DNA from: Helochares maculicollis
Lineage: Eukaryota > Arthropoda > Insecta > Coleoptera > Hydrophilidae
Reading direction: 5' to 3'
Assembly: GCA_033557835.1 (NCBI GenBank)
Contig: JAWQRO010000447.1
Coordinates: forward strand, 1 to 38,929
DNA length: 38,929 nt
A program made the translations under genes and the position numbers. Positions within the stretch are counted from its first letter, which is position 1. Every line of letters starts with the position of its first letter. Of the stretch, positions 20,010 to 32,600 are shown in pieces. The notes under the pieces are model-generated. The model searched no databases. It was not told where the DNA came from and worked only from the letters and a program-made list of their open reading frames with translations.

Positions 20010-21128
20010 TGTTTCATCACTGATTGTTTAGCTCATTCATTATGCTTAATACTAAAGTTGGGTTTGTTTAATGCGGTTAGTCCACTCTTTAAGTTAGTTC
20101 AAAACAGTGACTTGCTATTACTATTTATAATTAATTGTTATGTGTCGGTTAGTGATTTTTTTGTCTACGCCGTAAAGATAATCCGTCGAAGAAATTGCCT
20201 TGATTTCGGCTTAGAAGTTGGCGAAATAATAATTTCTTAGAAATCATTTTAAGTTTGATAATCATAATTGTAAAAACCATCCTATTTTTGAATGAAAAGT
20301 CTTAAGTCAACGCTTATTATAATCTCTTCTTTACATTGATTCTGAATATGATGCTTCTCCTCACTTTTTGGCGGCTGTGAAAATCGAAACAAGCTTTAGT
20401 AGCAGATTAGGTAGAATGTAAGAAAATAGCATCAAAATTTATAAAACTAAAATGATCGAGTTAATTTTTGCCGAATAGGCCGCATTTGAAGAAGGAAGAC
20501 CTCACGATGGTCACCTCATCCCATCAACGTCCAATATCTGAACTGAGTTACGTGCATGCGCGATAGAGGTCACCTTTAGACCTACTTCCCTAATCCCTGA
20601 CGCCATCCCATTCGCACGAACTATATACCCATCTCGCTCTCACATTAGCGGTTCGCATTAATCATGTAGCGTAGGCTATTACGTATCTAACGTATCTGTC
20701 ATGCTATCTATGTAAACAATTTAAAAGGAGACCCTTAAAAGAAAATATACGTCCTCAATGTTGACTCTGGCATTTAATTTCAATCAATTTCCGTTTAGCT
20801 TTCAGTGCGGGAAGCGCCAGTGCAAAAGATGTGACTTAAAGATAGCAAAGCGACATGACCAGAAACCGGGCGTATTTCGTACGGTGAAATTAATTAAGCC
20901 GCAATAAAAAATGAAGTGACACCAGATGGAAATGATAAAGTTATGGATAATAATGAAAATATGGGCAAAATTTATGCAAACAACGCAGTTGGCAGTTAAG
21001 TGACTAAAAATATTGCTATGGAAAGTCAATAAAATTCTCATTTAGCTTTTATATATCTAATCTTAGAAATTAATCTTTACAGATAATCAAAATTTGCAGT
21101 GCTGTTCACAGACTTAAAAGAATTATAT
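20010..21128. other. upstream region of PDE2
   Basis: No clear gene. The region probably holds the promoter and 5' untranslated exon(s) of PDE2. An acceptor-like gctttcag ends at 20803 and another, aaatttgcag, ends at 21099 just before the first coding segment. The frame upstream of ATG 21129 is open back to that acceptor, so a further coding exon upstream cannot be excluded. Confidence 0.35.
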
Positions 21129-24100
21129 ATGGAGAGCTTTACGACGTATAAGTTATTCAAGAAGCCGAAGCAAAACCTCATGGATCCTCCGCCGTATTGT
21201 CGGAAATACGAGAAACGAGGTGCAGACGGCCAGTACGAGTATCATGACGAGACGAAACCTACTTCTCATGTTAAACTCGAAGTTAGTGACCCCTCGAATG
21301 TTCTCGCTCTTTGCGAAGCCCTCACAGATTCTTCTCCTCGTGCTATCGAAAAGAAAATTAACAAATACGTAAGTGTACGAACGTCGACTCCACACTGTGC
21401 TTTCGGCCCCCAGAAGAAAACGCTAATGCACCTGTGCGCCCCGCTAAATCACTTCACTTATCAATCGAAATGCAACTTTGTAGCTTACTGCTATAAATAT
21501 AATTGCCCCATTGTTACCTTGATGTATTATTTTTGTGCCCAGCGATTGTTATTCGTTTGTCACACACTTGTTTGCAGCTGACTGTTACAAGTACGGCTTG
21601 CCAGACGAATACAGCACAGAATGCACTAGCGATTCCTTCCGGCAACCGAACGTAGAGGAGTCCAACTCCCAATTTCACCACGAAACTTTAATATACCGTT
21701 TCAGATACAAAGGGTTTCTGAAACAGAAATAGTTTTCATAATAACTCTGCATGATACAACTGAAGAAGCCGTTGTGCACGTCGTCGGTAAAAAATATCTC
21801 GAACCCCCTGTTCGAATGGGAATATCAACTGAAACTCTGAATCATATCAAAGAGTGCGGCGTTAACCAAATCGATGAAATCGAAATAGATCATGACTTGA
21901 TGCGGATAATAAGGGTAGTTCTCGAACGAGACGATATTACAAAAGTGCATACAGTAGCAATAGTCCCGAAATCGCATAAAAGTAAGTTTGATTATGTATA
22001 GAAAACATTTGTACATTCTCGCTTATATGGGTATTGCCTTTTTGAAAGAATTCGTCGATAAACTGTGCTATCTGAGACGTCAAAGTGGTCAAAAGTTTGT
22101 TTCGCTTTATCTCCTGCCTCGTTCTGCCATTATCTTGCAAACAACTTTTTGTAATTAAAAGCGATATGTGAATCGAAGCTTCTAGTATCTTTTGCTTGGC
22201 CCCTCCTACTAACCCTTCATTATTTTTTTTCGTCAAAATTCTAAGGGGGCTGTGGTTTCCAGCTTTTGTTAGATTTTACAAACACATGACGCCAAATGGA
22301 ATAGGCTCCAATCTATGACGATCCAAATTTACGGCTGCACTTGCGAGTTTTCCGTTGCACGTTCCTTGAGAATTGATTTTGAATATGCTTAGTAGGGCAT
22401 TCGGGACTACGTATATTTGCGAGGATGTCGAGTGGGATCATTCCGTCTTGTATTACTTATCTCGTTTATTTCAGCGAGATATTCAAACGAAGCTTCTTGC
22501 CTAATCGTCTGCTTGGTAAATAGCAACCTAGATGGTCATATCGCAGTGAAATATGTACGAGAAACGTTTAGATTTTGTTTACCTTTATTGCTTAACACGT
22601 GGAATTGTCAGGAGGAGCAAAGAATTAAAGTTCAATGCCAATCGCTGTTGGCTGTAGCGAGGAGACTGTTTTCACATCTAGGTGACTTAGATGATCTGTT
22701 AAAGGAAATTATGTCCGAAGCCAGAAGACTGACCAATGCCGAAAGGTGTTCTTTGTTCCTATTGGACTCCGACCACGTACATCTCGTTGCCAAAGTTTTC
22801 GACGGCGTTGCGGCATCAAATAACGTCGTCCGAATCGCAAGGGACCAAGGTATAGCAGGGCACGTTGCCGAAACCGGGAAATTGTTGAACATAAGAGACG
22901 CCTACAAACACCCCCTTTTTTACAAGGGCATGGACGAAGAGACCGGTTTCATTACCAGAAATATTCTCTGTTTCCCCATACGAGACGAAGAAGGTATTAT
23001 CGGCGTCGCTCAATTATGCAATAAAATCGGCGGCCATTTTGACTGTTACGACGAGGAGGCAGCTTTAGCTTTTAGTATTTATTGTGGATTGTCCATTATG
23101 CATAGCTTAGTGTATAAGAAGATCCAAGATGCACAACGAAGAAGTCAATTATCGAACGAGCTGATGATGTACCACATGAAGGTGAACACGGCTGATATTA
23201 TCGCCGTGTCTTTGTGCCCGAATGCACACAACCATCCAGGCTTCAAACGACTCACGTTCTCCCCGAGAGAAATCGAATATAAAGAAACTCCTTGTTATAC
23301 GCTAAAGATGTTTGTTGATAACGATTTTATCAACAAATTCCAAATTAAGAGGGAAACATTGGTAAGATTTATATTGCTTGTGCAGAAAGGATATCGAGAT
23401 ACCCCATATCATAACTGGTGGCATGCTTTTTCTGTGACACACTTTGCATACCTTTGTCTTGTCAATTTTAAGCTTGTGGCAAGAGGCTATATAACGTAAG
23501 TAAATTTCAGTTTTTACCATTTCACAATCTGTATATTTCACTCGCTTGGGTACAACATGCCCCACAAATTTAACCTACTTGACGTTGTTATCACCACTTA
23601 TTTGAGGGGGACGATGCCGTTAGATGGCCCATTTTCATCATTTGTTTTTAGTAAAAGAATGCTTACATTCCGGTATGCGAGATATTTACGTTTTGAAACA
23701 CTTCGTACAGGTGACGTCTTTAACAACTAGAAAGTTTTGTAGTTTTTCTTTGAAAACGCATATATTTGTAGACATTGCACATTACCTAGTTTAATAATTA
23801 AAATTCCACCTTCATTAAATTATTCACCAAAGACGAAAATCCATTTCTTTGGTCACTTATTTCTCATATTATTTTTGGAAAACAAAATCATGTCATCTTA
23901 CAAAGCTTAACTCTTGTTTTTGCAATATTTTTAGCGACTTGGATGCGTTTGTTTTAATGATATCTTGCCTGTGCCACGATATCGACCACAGGGGAACAAC
24001 AAATTCATTTCAGTTGCAATCTGAAAATATACTTGCTGGTTTATATTCGAGCGAGGGGTCCGTGATGGAAAGACATCATCTATCACAAGCCCTCTGCATA

Positions 24101-24951
24101 TTGAATACGAAAGTAAGTCGATAGTAAACACGAAAACTGATAAATCAATGATTGTCTTGCCTTAGGATTGCAATGTATTCGAATCGTTCGAAAATGCCAG
24201 ATACATTCAATGCTTAGACATGCTTAGAGACAATATTCTCGCTACCGATCTCGCTAATCACTTTAAACTACTAAATGATCAAAGAGTTATGTCAGAAGAA
24301 GGGTATATCAAAAACCATTTACCCCACAATAACATGTTGAGATGCTTAATCATGACTTGCTCCGATTTATCAGACCAAACTAAAGAATGGAGGATCACGA
24401 AACGAGTAGCCGAGTTAATTTACGAAGAATTTTTCCACCAAGGCGATTTAGAGAAAGGGATGGGCAGGACTCCTATTGAAATGATGGATAGAGATAGAGC
24501 TTCCATTCCCGACCTTCAAATAGGATTTTTAAGCGACGTGTGTCTGCCAGTTTATACGTAAGTTCTCCGAATACTCGACTTTGGGCCAATTCGCATTTAT
24601 TGTTATTTTTATAGAATCCTTGCGAATCTCTTCCCTGAAGCCGTCGATCTGATAGAAAACATTAAAAACAACATATTCTGTTGGGACGTATCGAAAGTCG
24701 TATTCGCAAGGCACACCAAAGAAGGAATGCACTCGATGGCGATTCTGAAGATGCCAGGCTTGGAAAGGGAAGTTTTAGATCAGCTGTCGGAGGTTTACGA
24801 GAAGAGGCGCACTGATGCATTCGGCAATATAGTAGAAGAAGAGGAAACTAAAGTAGTGGAAGAGGTGGAGCAGGAAGAGGAGGAAGAAGAAGAAATTGAA
24901 CCCGAGGAAGTTCGTCCTGAAGAGACGCAAGCTGAACAGCTTGCTGAGTAA
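21129..24951 (+). CDS. PDE2A: PDE2-type cGMP-stimulated 3',5'-cyclic nucleotide phosphodiesterase
   Basis: PDE2 hydrolyses cAMP and cGMP and is activated when cGMP binds its GAF-B domain. Exons 21129-21368, 21705-21981, 22475-23495, 23935-24112, 24166-24557 and 24615-24951 give 814 residues in consistent phase. Residues about 60-200 occupy the GAF-A position (ALCEALTDSSPRAIEKKINK) but are divergent. GAF-B follows (about 210-385) with LTNAERCSLFLLD, GIAGHVAETGKLLNI and the cGMP-site NKxxxxFxxxDE (N355, K356, F361, D365, E366). The catalytic domain has YHNWWHAFSV (H485, H489), CHDIDHRGTTNSF (H527, D528), CSDLSDQTK (D639) and the purine-clamp LQIGF (Q690, F693), so it looks active. The C-terminus is an unusual Glu-rich tail. 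The ORF at 21535-21732 is intron: joining 21368 to 21705 gives the family's continuous helix. The start is uncertain. AATAAA lies at 25083-25088. Confidence 0.93.
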
Positions 24952-25082
24952 AACTTGAATTTTCATTTGCAATCACTATAATTAAGACATTTTTGCAATA
25001 CTAGATGTTGTTGGAGTATTAAATATCATAGTATTTCTCATATCAAAAAATGACCTTATACAATATTGCATGTTATATATTG

Positions 25083-25088
25083 AATAAA
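25083..25088 (+). terminator. PDE2 poly(A) signal
   Basis: AATAAA lies 131 nt after the PDE2 stop codon on the same strand. It is the first canonical signal downstream, so the predicted 3' UTR is about 150 nt. Confidence 0.6.
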
Positions 25089-25230
25089 GTATAGTTCTAT
25101 TACGTTTCGTTTTAGGCGTCCACAGCTTTTATTAAAACTTGTCTAGAATACTTGCATTAGCATTTTTATTTTAGGGTAAAACTGGAAGGGCAGGAGCAAG
25201 AGCTGATGCTCCTATTAACATAAAATATAT

Positions 25231-25738
25231 AGTAAAGTATAGTAAAGGGAAGGTATTGGAATGATGAAACAATTCGGCCTCGAGATATTGACGAATCTCC
25301 ACGTTATGATAAGCAATAAAATTCGGCTTATGTCTATTATTGCAAAAAGTTTAGATCCGTATCAATTTTTAGGACATATAGGACTACCAGAAGTACCTCT
25401 TTACCTACACAATTTTGTCAAGTAAAGTGGTCTTTAAACTCAAGCCATCGGCTCGAAATTTTGCGCACATCTTAAAAATCACAACAAACTGGCAGATACA
25501 ATGTTTCAACATGATCGGAGCACCGGAAGTGCCATTTTTATAATTTTGAAAATTCCAATTTTAGTAGGCCTTGGAATTCAAATTTTACAAAATTGGTACG
25601 AAAATGCTATACATTGTAAATATATAGTTCCATGTAAATTTGAAAACCGGAAGTGGGGCTTTACCGGCATAAATTCGATTTTTTAGTTCATATATTTATA
25701 CGGGAATGTTGAGTGGAGGCACTTCAGATTTTTTTTAA
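25231..25738 (+). repeat. palindromic ~540-bp repeat family, cluster 4 (single unit)
   Basis: This is one unit in the same orientation as 18479-20009. It has a decayed left core (agtaaagtatagtaaaggga, 25231), 'gaatctccacgtt', 'ggagcaccggaagtgccatt' (25519) and 'ccggaagtggggctttaccgg'. It ends in the box gttgagtggaggcacttcag followed by a T-run (about 25709-25736). Part of the inner sequence is deleted. Confidence 0.75.
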
Positions 25739-26617
25739 TTCCATTTAAATGGGAATACACTCATGGATTAAAGCACTATCGATTTTGCTTCTGATTTGTT
25801 CTCTAAATCTCGAAAATTTATTTTTGATTACGTTTTTGAAACACTTGGAATTATGCTGAGGTAAGTGAGGTGTGTTGATCAAAAGCTCCTATTTTAAATT
25901 GCTCCTTATAGTACATCTAAATGTGTTAGACAACGGATGATGAAGCGTAATTTTAGTGTAAAACAAATTATAGTGTTGAAGAACATGCAACACAAAATTT
26001 CAGTTTAAATTTCGCTTTCAAGTCGACCAATAACAGGCCAAATTGGCTTTCCTACAAAGCGTAACATCCACCACTCTTAAAATCATCCATTTCAAAGTTA
26101 AAAAAACGTTGATTGGTGCTTAAACTCCCTGAAATAATTCTAAAGCTTTTGCAGTTAGATAAACAAGACAGTAAATAAACTCTTTATTCAATAAATTACA
26201 TAGAAAATAGTGTACATAAATTGGTTATTGTTAGGTTCCAACTATATGCTATGAAAAAAATATTGATTGGCCATGATTCCATTATTTTTCAATGTTTGGA
26301 ATGGCCGATTTTGCAATTCAGAAACAATTGATGACTCCAGGCTGCAAATCGAGACAAATATCATTTGCAATGGAATTACTGACTCGAAACGAAGTAATAA
26401 TAGCAGTTTTTACTCATAATCCTGTTCAGAAGTTGGTTAAGAGGTCCCGGAGCGTTGCAAATTCGGCCACAAACCTCTAATAAAATAAATATTACAAAAC
26501 GGTGAAAAACAATGGATTATGGTGTCCTCGTAGTCATAACATATCCTGAGAACAATTGTCATTAGTCATACATTTTCTAACAGTCTTATCGTGAGAATGT
26601 TTGCAAAGAGGAGTTAT
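25739..26617. other. spacer and WDR59 3' UTR
   Basis: No gene. The convergent genes PDE2 (+) and WDR59 (-) end here. The right part (to about 26160) is the likely WDR59 3' UTR, with AATAAA on the minus strand at 26188-26183. The left part shows nothing recognisable. Confidence 0.5.
26183..26188 (-). terminator. WDR59 poly(A) signal
   Basis: Read on the minus strand this is AATAAA, 430 nt after the WDR59 stop. It gives a plausible 3' UTR length. Other signals further on cannot be excluded. Confidence 0.5.
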
Positions 26618-29600
26618 TTACGGCATAAACAAATTTGCTGTTTCTATTAAGCAGGTACAGCCGCAGCCTGTGGCACAGATGGTGTTTTGTCGAAACCAAT
26701 TGTGCAGGTGCTGTGTATGGCCGCCGTGGCCACACATAACGCAGCAGTTGGCGGATCCGCGGACGGAGAGGTGGCAAATAACGCAAGTCAACGACATTTT
26801 CTTACAGTTGCAGCAGTTGCTTCCCCTCGCAGGCACCGAACAATTTTGACAGTCGGTCAGAAACTCGACCCCTTTGTGTGTCTCTCCGTGATGGAGCAAC
26901 TGCTTGAGTACTTCCGCCCTGTTATAGATAAGCCCCCACCTGTACAGAATTTCAGCGTATACTAACTTGTAATACTCTTGTAGGTTCGACATCGTAATGT
27001 GTTTTTGAACGACATCCGGATGCGGTTCTTCTGTCCTGAGGTTATCGAGCGAGTTACACCGAGCGTTTCGCAACAGCGGAAACACCCATCCATCGGCTAT
27101 TACGTCGGTAGGGGGTAATGTGTGGTAAGGGGAGCCACCAGTCTAAAAAACAGATGCGGTTAATTTATTCCTGCGCTGTAAAACAATGACGGTTTTAAAT
27201 GGTATATAGTCTGGATGTAACCCAATACAAATTTTACATTCCACCAATAATGCCAACCATGCTACTGATATACAATAGGACTGGGCGCAGGGCTTTAGGA
27301 CCCCGACTACGCCTTTTACCAACTTGCAGATCAAACTAGGGTGATTTTGGGCGACGTTTGCCCGTCGGGCTATCTCTATGCAAGTACAATAACTGCGTTG
27401 GCTTACGTAATGAACTGATATTTTGTCATAAACCAAATACGGGGACGAAAATTATTTATAGTCATTACTACGACATCATTGCGTCGGGTATCAATCGTTG
27501 CATTAATTTATATAACTGAAGTCTGGTTTATCCATTTGTCGATTTATCGCATAAAGTGGGTTTGTAAGCGTAGGATTATCATAATTCATGTCGTCGAATC
27601 AATACGTCAAAATTACTTTCGTTATATAAGCTATTTTGTTAAGCACTTGAAACCTACCCTCCAAATGTCAAATTGCACGATAAATGGCTGGTTTGCGGAA
27701 AATGCAGTCGTCTGAATTGGCAGTAATTTTAATGGTATGAGGGCGAACAGTTACTAATGAAATGTGAACATAAAATGTAGTGACTGATATTTGAAATTAA
27801 AATATATAAATACCATAGCATGCAAAAGCTTCTTATATGGCGTTTGTGCTAGTGCACTTGTTGTCAATGATGAGAAAGACCAAACCTATAAAATATTCAG
27901 ATCCTATTAGTATTGTTCATAACTGCTTTACATGATGTACTATGTGCTTACTAATCACAACAAATTCACAAGCAAGTTTCTTAAGCGATTTATGAATTTC
28001 GTTCTTGATGAAATCGGAATGAATTTAGTTAAAAAATTAAACAATACATACTGCAACCATTGATTCTAAAATTATTGCAATTAATAATCACGTCCAAGCC
28101 GCATGCAATTATATTTCCGAAACGATGAGAAACTTAGTTACCTTAAACCACTTTTTCCCTGGTACTAGCTGCTACAAAATAAAAACTTAAAATAGTGATG
28201 AGAAAATGAATGATGCCTCGTTACGACACGTGCATTTAAACTTAGACTACTTACGTTATTGGTTAGGAGATTTTTTAAAGACGACTTTCGTGAAGCGTCT
28301 TGATCTTTGTTCTTCCCTATTAAACAGCACAACATAGCTGCCATTTGCACATCTTGCTGTTTAGCATAATGGTCAATTCTGAAATCGTAAATAAATAAAA
28401 AATACCATAAATGTAGCTCATGGCTCGGTTGCATTCCCTTTGTCCGGAAATATGCCCACTTATGCTCGACAATCTCAGATTCTCACTCAATGAATTATGA
28501 TATGGGCGATTTTCCTCCTATTTCTAGACAAAGGGGCTACTAAAGTAGCTGCCTTCATGCTATTTTATAATCTACCTCAACAATCGAAAGATTCCATCAT
28601 ACCATACTAGATGTAAATGAAATTTCGCCCACTTTCCTAATGTTAATTATTTTAAAAACCAAACTCAATTACCCGCCGGCGGACTGTTAGATTTAGACAC
28701 TAACGAAATGAGGGAGTAAACCAAAAACGTAATCGTATAGAGCACTTTGGTTGAGTAAGCATTGAATCTCGTTAATTGGAACCAACTCGCAATTTACATT
28801 TAGTACAGCGCTTTGTTAGTATAGTGCTAAACTAACAATTAACATAATGAAAGAAAAAACCTTACAGCAACCTAAACTGAATCCGTTTTCTCTTTTCTCT
28901 CTCACAAACCTATGTAACATCCACAAGTAAAATAAAACATAGGAAAACAATTAGTAAAGAAAATCAAACGACTTGATTTTGATCAAACTAAGTTTTGCGA
29001 AAACGTTACTTACAGCGATTGCAACAATCCGCTAAACAGAGGATGCTTTGAGCAGTCAAAGTCCTCGTCATTGACGTCAGGCCTGGTAACTAGTTCCGCT
29101 AACTTCCACGACTGCACCAAATCCATTTGGCCTACTTTTCGGGCGATCTCGGCGTTATATCTGCAGATGGCGGCCGCATCTCCTATTAAACTATACCTAG
29201 CGCCCAAATCTCTGTTCAAATAAAACAGTTTTGCGGCGTCGTAGACAATCACCCTCGTCCTCGCCGACTGCTTAATATTTCCATGCTTGGCTTTTGTCTT
29301 CTGCTTCGGATAATAGTAGGACGAAATGCTTATCGTAGTGTTGTTCCTCCCGCCGAAAATGTTCCCCAGTGCGGATAAAGCTCGAGGCGTGACGTTGTCG
29401 ACATTATTTTTGGTGGACGCAGCTGATTTCTTCGTTTGAACCAGGTGCCTACCAAAACACACCAACATGCCTACGGAACAAAATTTGGCTCCTGTCGTTC
29501 GGGGGAACGGAATATAGGCATCGTTATCATTGAACGTTCCGAACAGGTTCGGGCTTTCAATGTACGATCTGTTTTCCGTGATGTCCGAAGCTGCTTGTTC

Positions 29601-32600
29601 TAAGAGCGTGACGAATTGCCGTAGGCACGGTTCCAAACACGTTCGGTTTTTCAAAACCCTCTGCGTGGCCACGTGAGTTAACGTGTGAATGACCTGCAAA
29701 TTCATTAATTAATACCAGCACAGTGGGGACTCAGCCAGAGTTTTTTACTCCTACACACTTTGTATTACTGGAACTGCTTTCTTAGCTGGCCTTTTTATTT
29801 CATATAATTACAGAATGATACACATTGATTCAAATTAGTGCACCCATCGTTTTACGTGCCCAAACTATATTACAAATTAGAGATCTATGATATTGGGAAT
29901 CGTTGCACTAAAAGCACAATTTTGGCCTGCCAGCGTAAAGCGCATTTCTAAGCTTCTTTTATAATAATCTTCAAAGATGATTTTACTGAAACATCTGTAT
30001 GCTCAGTTTCAAAATAGGTAAAAATATTGATGACAAATCAAATTGATCATATTAGTTTATAGATTATTCCATAAAAATTGTTTATGTATTTATAAATAAC
30101 GCACGCAAAAGTAGTACGAACTTACTTGAGTTTTAACATTATCGTCCAAAGTAGAGTCCGGTAAGATTTTAAAGACCGGTGGCACTCCATGCGGATAAGC
30201 ACTTGGAAATGTGATTTGCAGATTCACCAAGAAAGTGCTTGTAGTGGCCCTCACGACGCAAATCCGCCTGACGATATCCATTTTAATAACTTCCAAGTTA
30301 TTTATCGATACATTAAGCAAAGAGAACTCAATATTGAGCGATTGTGGGTGCGGGCCGGCCGTTTTAGAGCTCGTCAAAGAAGTCGCATCCAATTCGTCCT
30401 GGATTGCCAAATCTTCCTTCGAGTCGTCTGGTTCATGCCCGCAGAGCTTCTGTAGGAACGGCTCAATTCTCCAAACGAGCAGCGTTTGGTCTTTCGACCA
30501 AGTGACCAATTGGAAATCGCGTTCGCCTGGTTTCTATTCACCAATCGGAACGAAATTATCAGCTTGGTATAAATCTAAGAAAGTTGAAACAAACCTGTTT
30601 GCGCCATCCGAACTCGAGCACAACGTCTTTATGCCCTACGAATGTGTGGACCGGCGTGGTTGGATTGGCAGTGTTCCATAGTAACAAGCTGTTTTCGCCC
30701 CTACGGAGCTGAGGCACTACGACCGTGACCAGGCCGTTGCCAAACGGGGTGTACCGCGCCCGCCAGACTGGAGCGTTCGTCGTCAGCATGTATTCCGGCT
30801 TTCTCGAGTTGTTGGTATCGAAAAATTTAACGGTGTTGTCTTGACTAGAAGTGGCAAGTTGAGTTTCAACGGTCGGGTGCCAATCGAGGCCGTAAATTTT
30901 ATTCAAATGTGCTGTTATGTACAAAATTGGGGCAGTTCCTTTCCTGTTGTCCCATAGCTTTATGTCGCCATCGTGAGAGGTGGCTAGGATATGATCGGAG
31001 AAGTAATTCCATCGGACTTGCGATGCTTCAGCTATGGCGGAAAGTGAAAGTGAGGGACGCTTCGTGTCCCGCAAGTCCCATATGTGTATAAAGGTGTCTG
31101 CTGAACACGACGCTAATATATTGGGGTCTTTTCTATGCCAGTTTAAGTCTGTAATTCCTCTAGTGTGAGCTCTCAGGGATGACCCTTCGATTAGATGTCC
31201 ATGGACCCACGATAAGACTTCCAGTCTTTGGTTACACTGCAAATTGGAGTATAATTGGCTATCCACACAAACTATTCTATTTTTAACATGCATAAATTGA
31301 TAACCTCCTACTTTTAGCATACAAAACAATATTATAAATATTTCAAATAAGCGAAATTTCTACCAGGTGCGCAAGTTTAAAACGTCGTTGCGTTGTCAAG
31401 AGATGGCACATGAAATCTAATCAAAAGGAAAGGGCATCGAATTCTTGCAGAGACTAACAGCGATCTTGCTCCAACTATCAAGACTTGTGAACGCGGGTTT
31501 CAACGTTTCAAATGTGTCGATTTCAAAGAACAAAGAACGTGAAAATCGACCAAATAAGTTTGAAGACGACGAATTACAAGCATTATTGGACGAAGACGAT
31601 ACACAAATACAACAAATAATGGTGAAGCATGCCACAAGCAAACCATTTCCAATCGCTTGAGAGCTTGGGGAAGATTCGAAAGGTTGGAAAATGGGTTCCA
31701 CACAAACTGAACGAACGACATTTTGAAAGATGAAACAATGTGTGCGAAATGTTATATTTACACCACAAAAGAAAGGGTTTTTTGAATCGGGTTGTCACTG
31801 GTGATGAAAAATTGACCATCAACATCAAGTACAACACCTGATCGTTTCGGGATGAAGACAACGGTGTCTGTATGTGGTGGGATTAGAAGGGAGTAGTGTA
31901 TTATGAGCTTCAGAAACCCTGCGAAACAGTTAAAACCGTCCGCTTTCAACAACAAACAATCAAGTTAAGCCACGCATTGATCGAAAAACGCCCAGAATAG
32001 GCTTGAAGACTCGGCAAAGTCATTCTGCAGCACGACAACGCTCCTGCACATTCAGCCAAAGTGGTCAAAGAAACGATTTCTTCGCTTGGCTGAGAACTCA
32101 AATCCCACCCTCCCTATTCACCAGATCTGGCGCCTTCTGATTGCCACCTCTTCTTATTGATGGGACACGCACTGGCTGAGCAACACTTCAAGGCTTTCAA
32201 GGATGTACAAAAATGGCTCGATGAATGGATATCAATGAAAGTTAAAGCTTTCGTTTGGAAGGGTATCCATAAATTGTTCGACAGATGGATAAAATGTGTA
32301 AAAAGCGAGGGCCAATACTTTCAATAAAAAATGTTTTACCGTTGTTCTTAAATAATTGCGTATTTTTCATGAAAACAAAAAAATGACATTTTAAATTTGC
32401 GCACCTGGTATACATTCAAGATTAGAACTTGTGTAAAGTGGATTTAAAAGACATGAGTAAACAAATCTGACTCGATCAGGTTGTGGTTCCCCCTCGAAGT
32501 GTGCTAATTAAGATAAAAAAAATTTGCGCTGATGTAGAGCAAATCCGTTTATAAAAGTGTCAGTTATTTATCTTGTTTGCAAGCACTCAGAAAAATTCAT

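Noticed and set aside
20804..20883. Cys-containing short frame (CGKRQCKRCDLK) after an acceptor-like site
   Set aside because: Short, no matching family and no phase link to the PDE2 exons; probably chance, at most untranslated exon.
21535..21732. Possible extra PDE2 exon (acceptor tttgcag at 21577)
   Set aside because: In the required phase it meets a stop, and joining 21368 directly to 21705 gives the continuous GAF-A helix expected for the family.
27143..27436. Minus-strand ORF next to the last WDR59 exon
   Set aside because: It lies in intron 6 and is unlike any WDR59 segment; the real exon begins at 27142 after a good acceptor.
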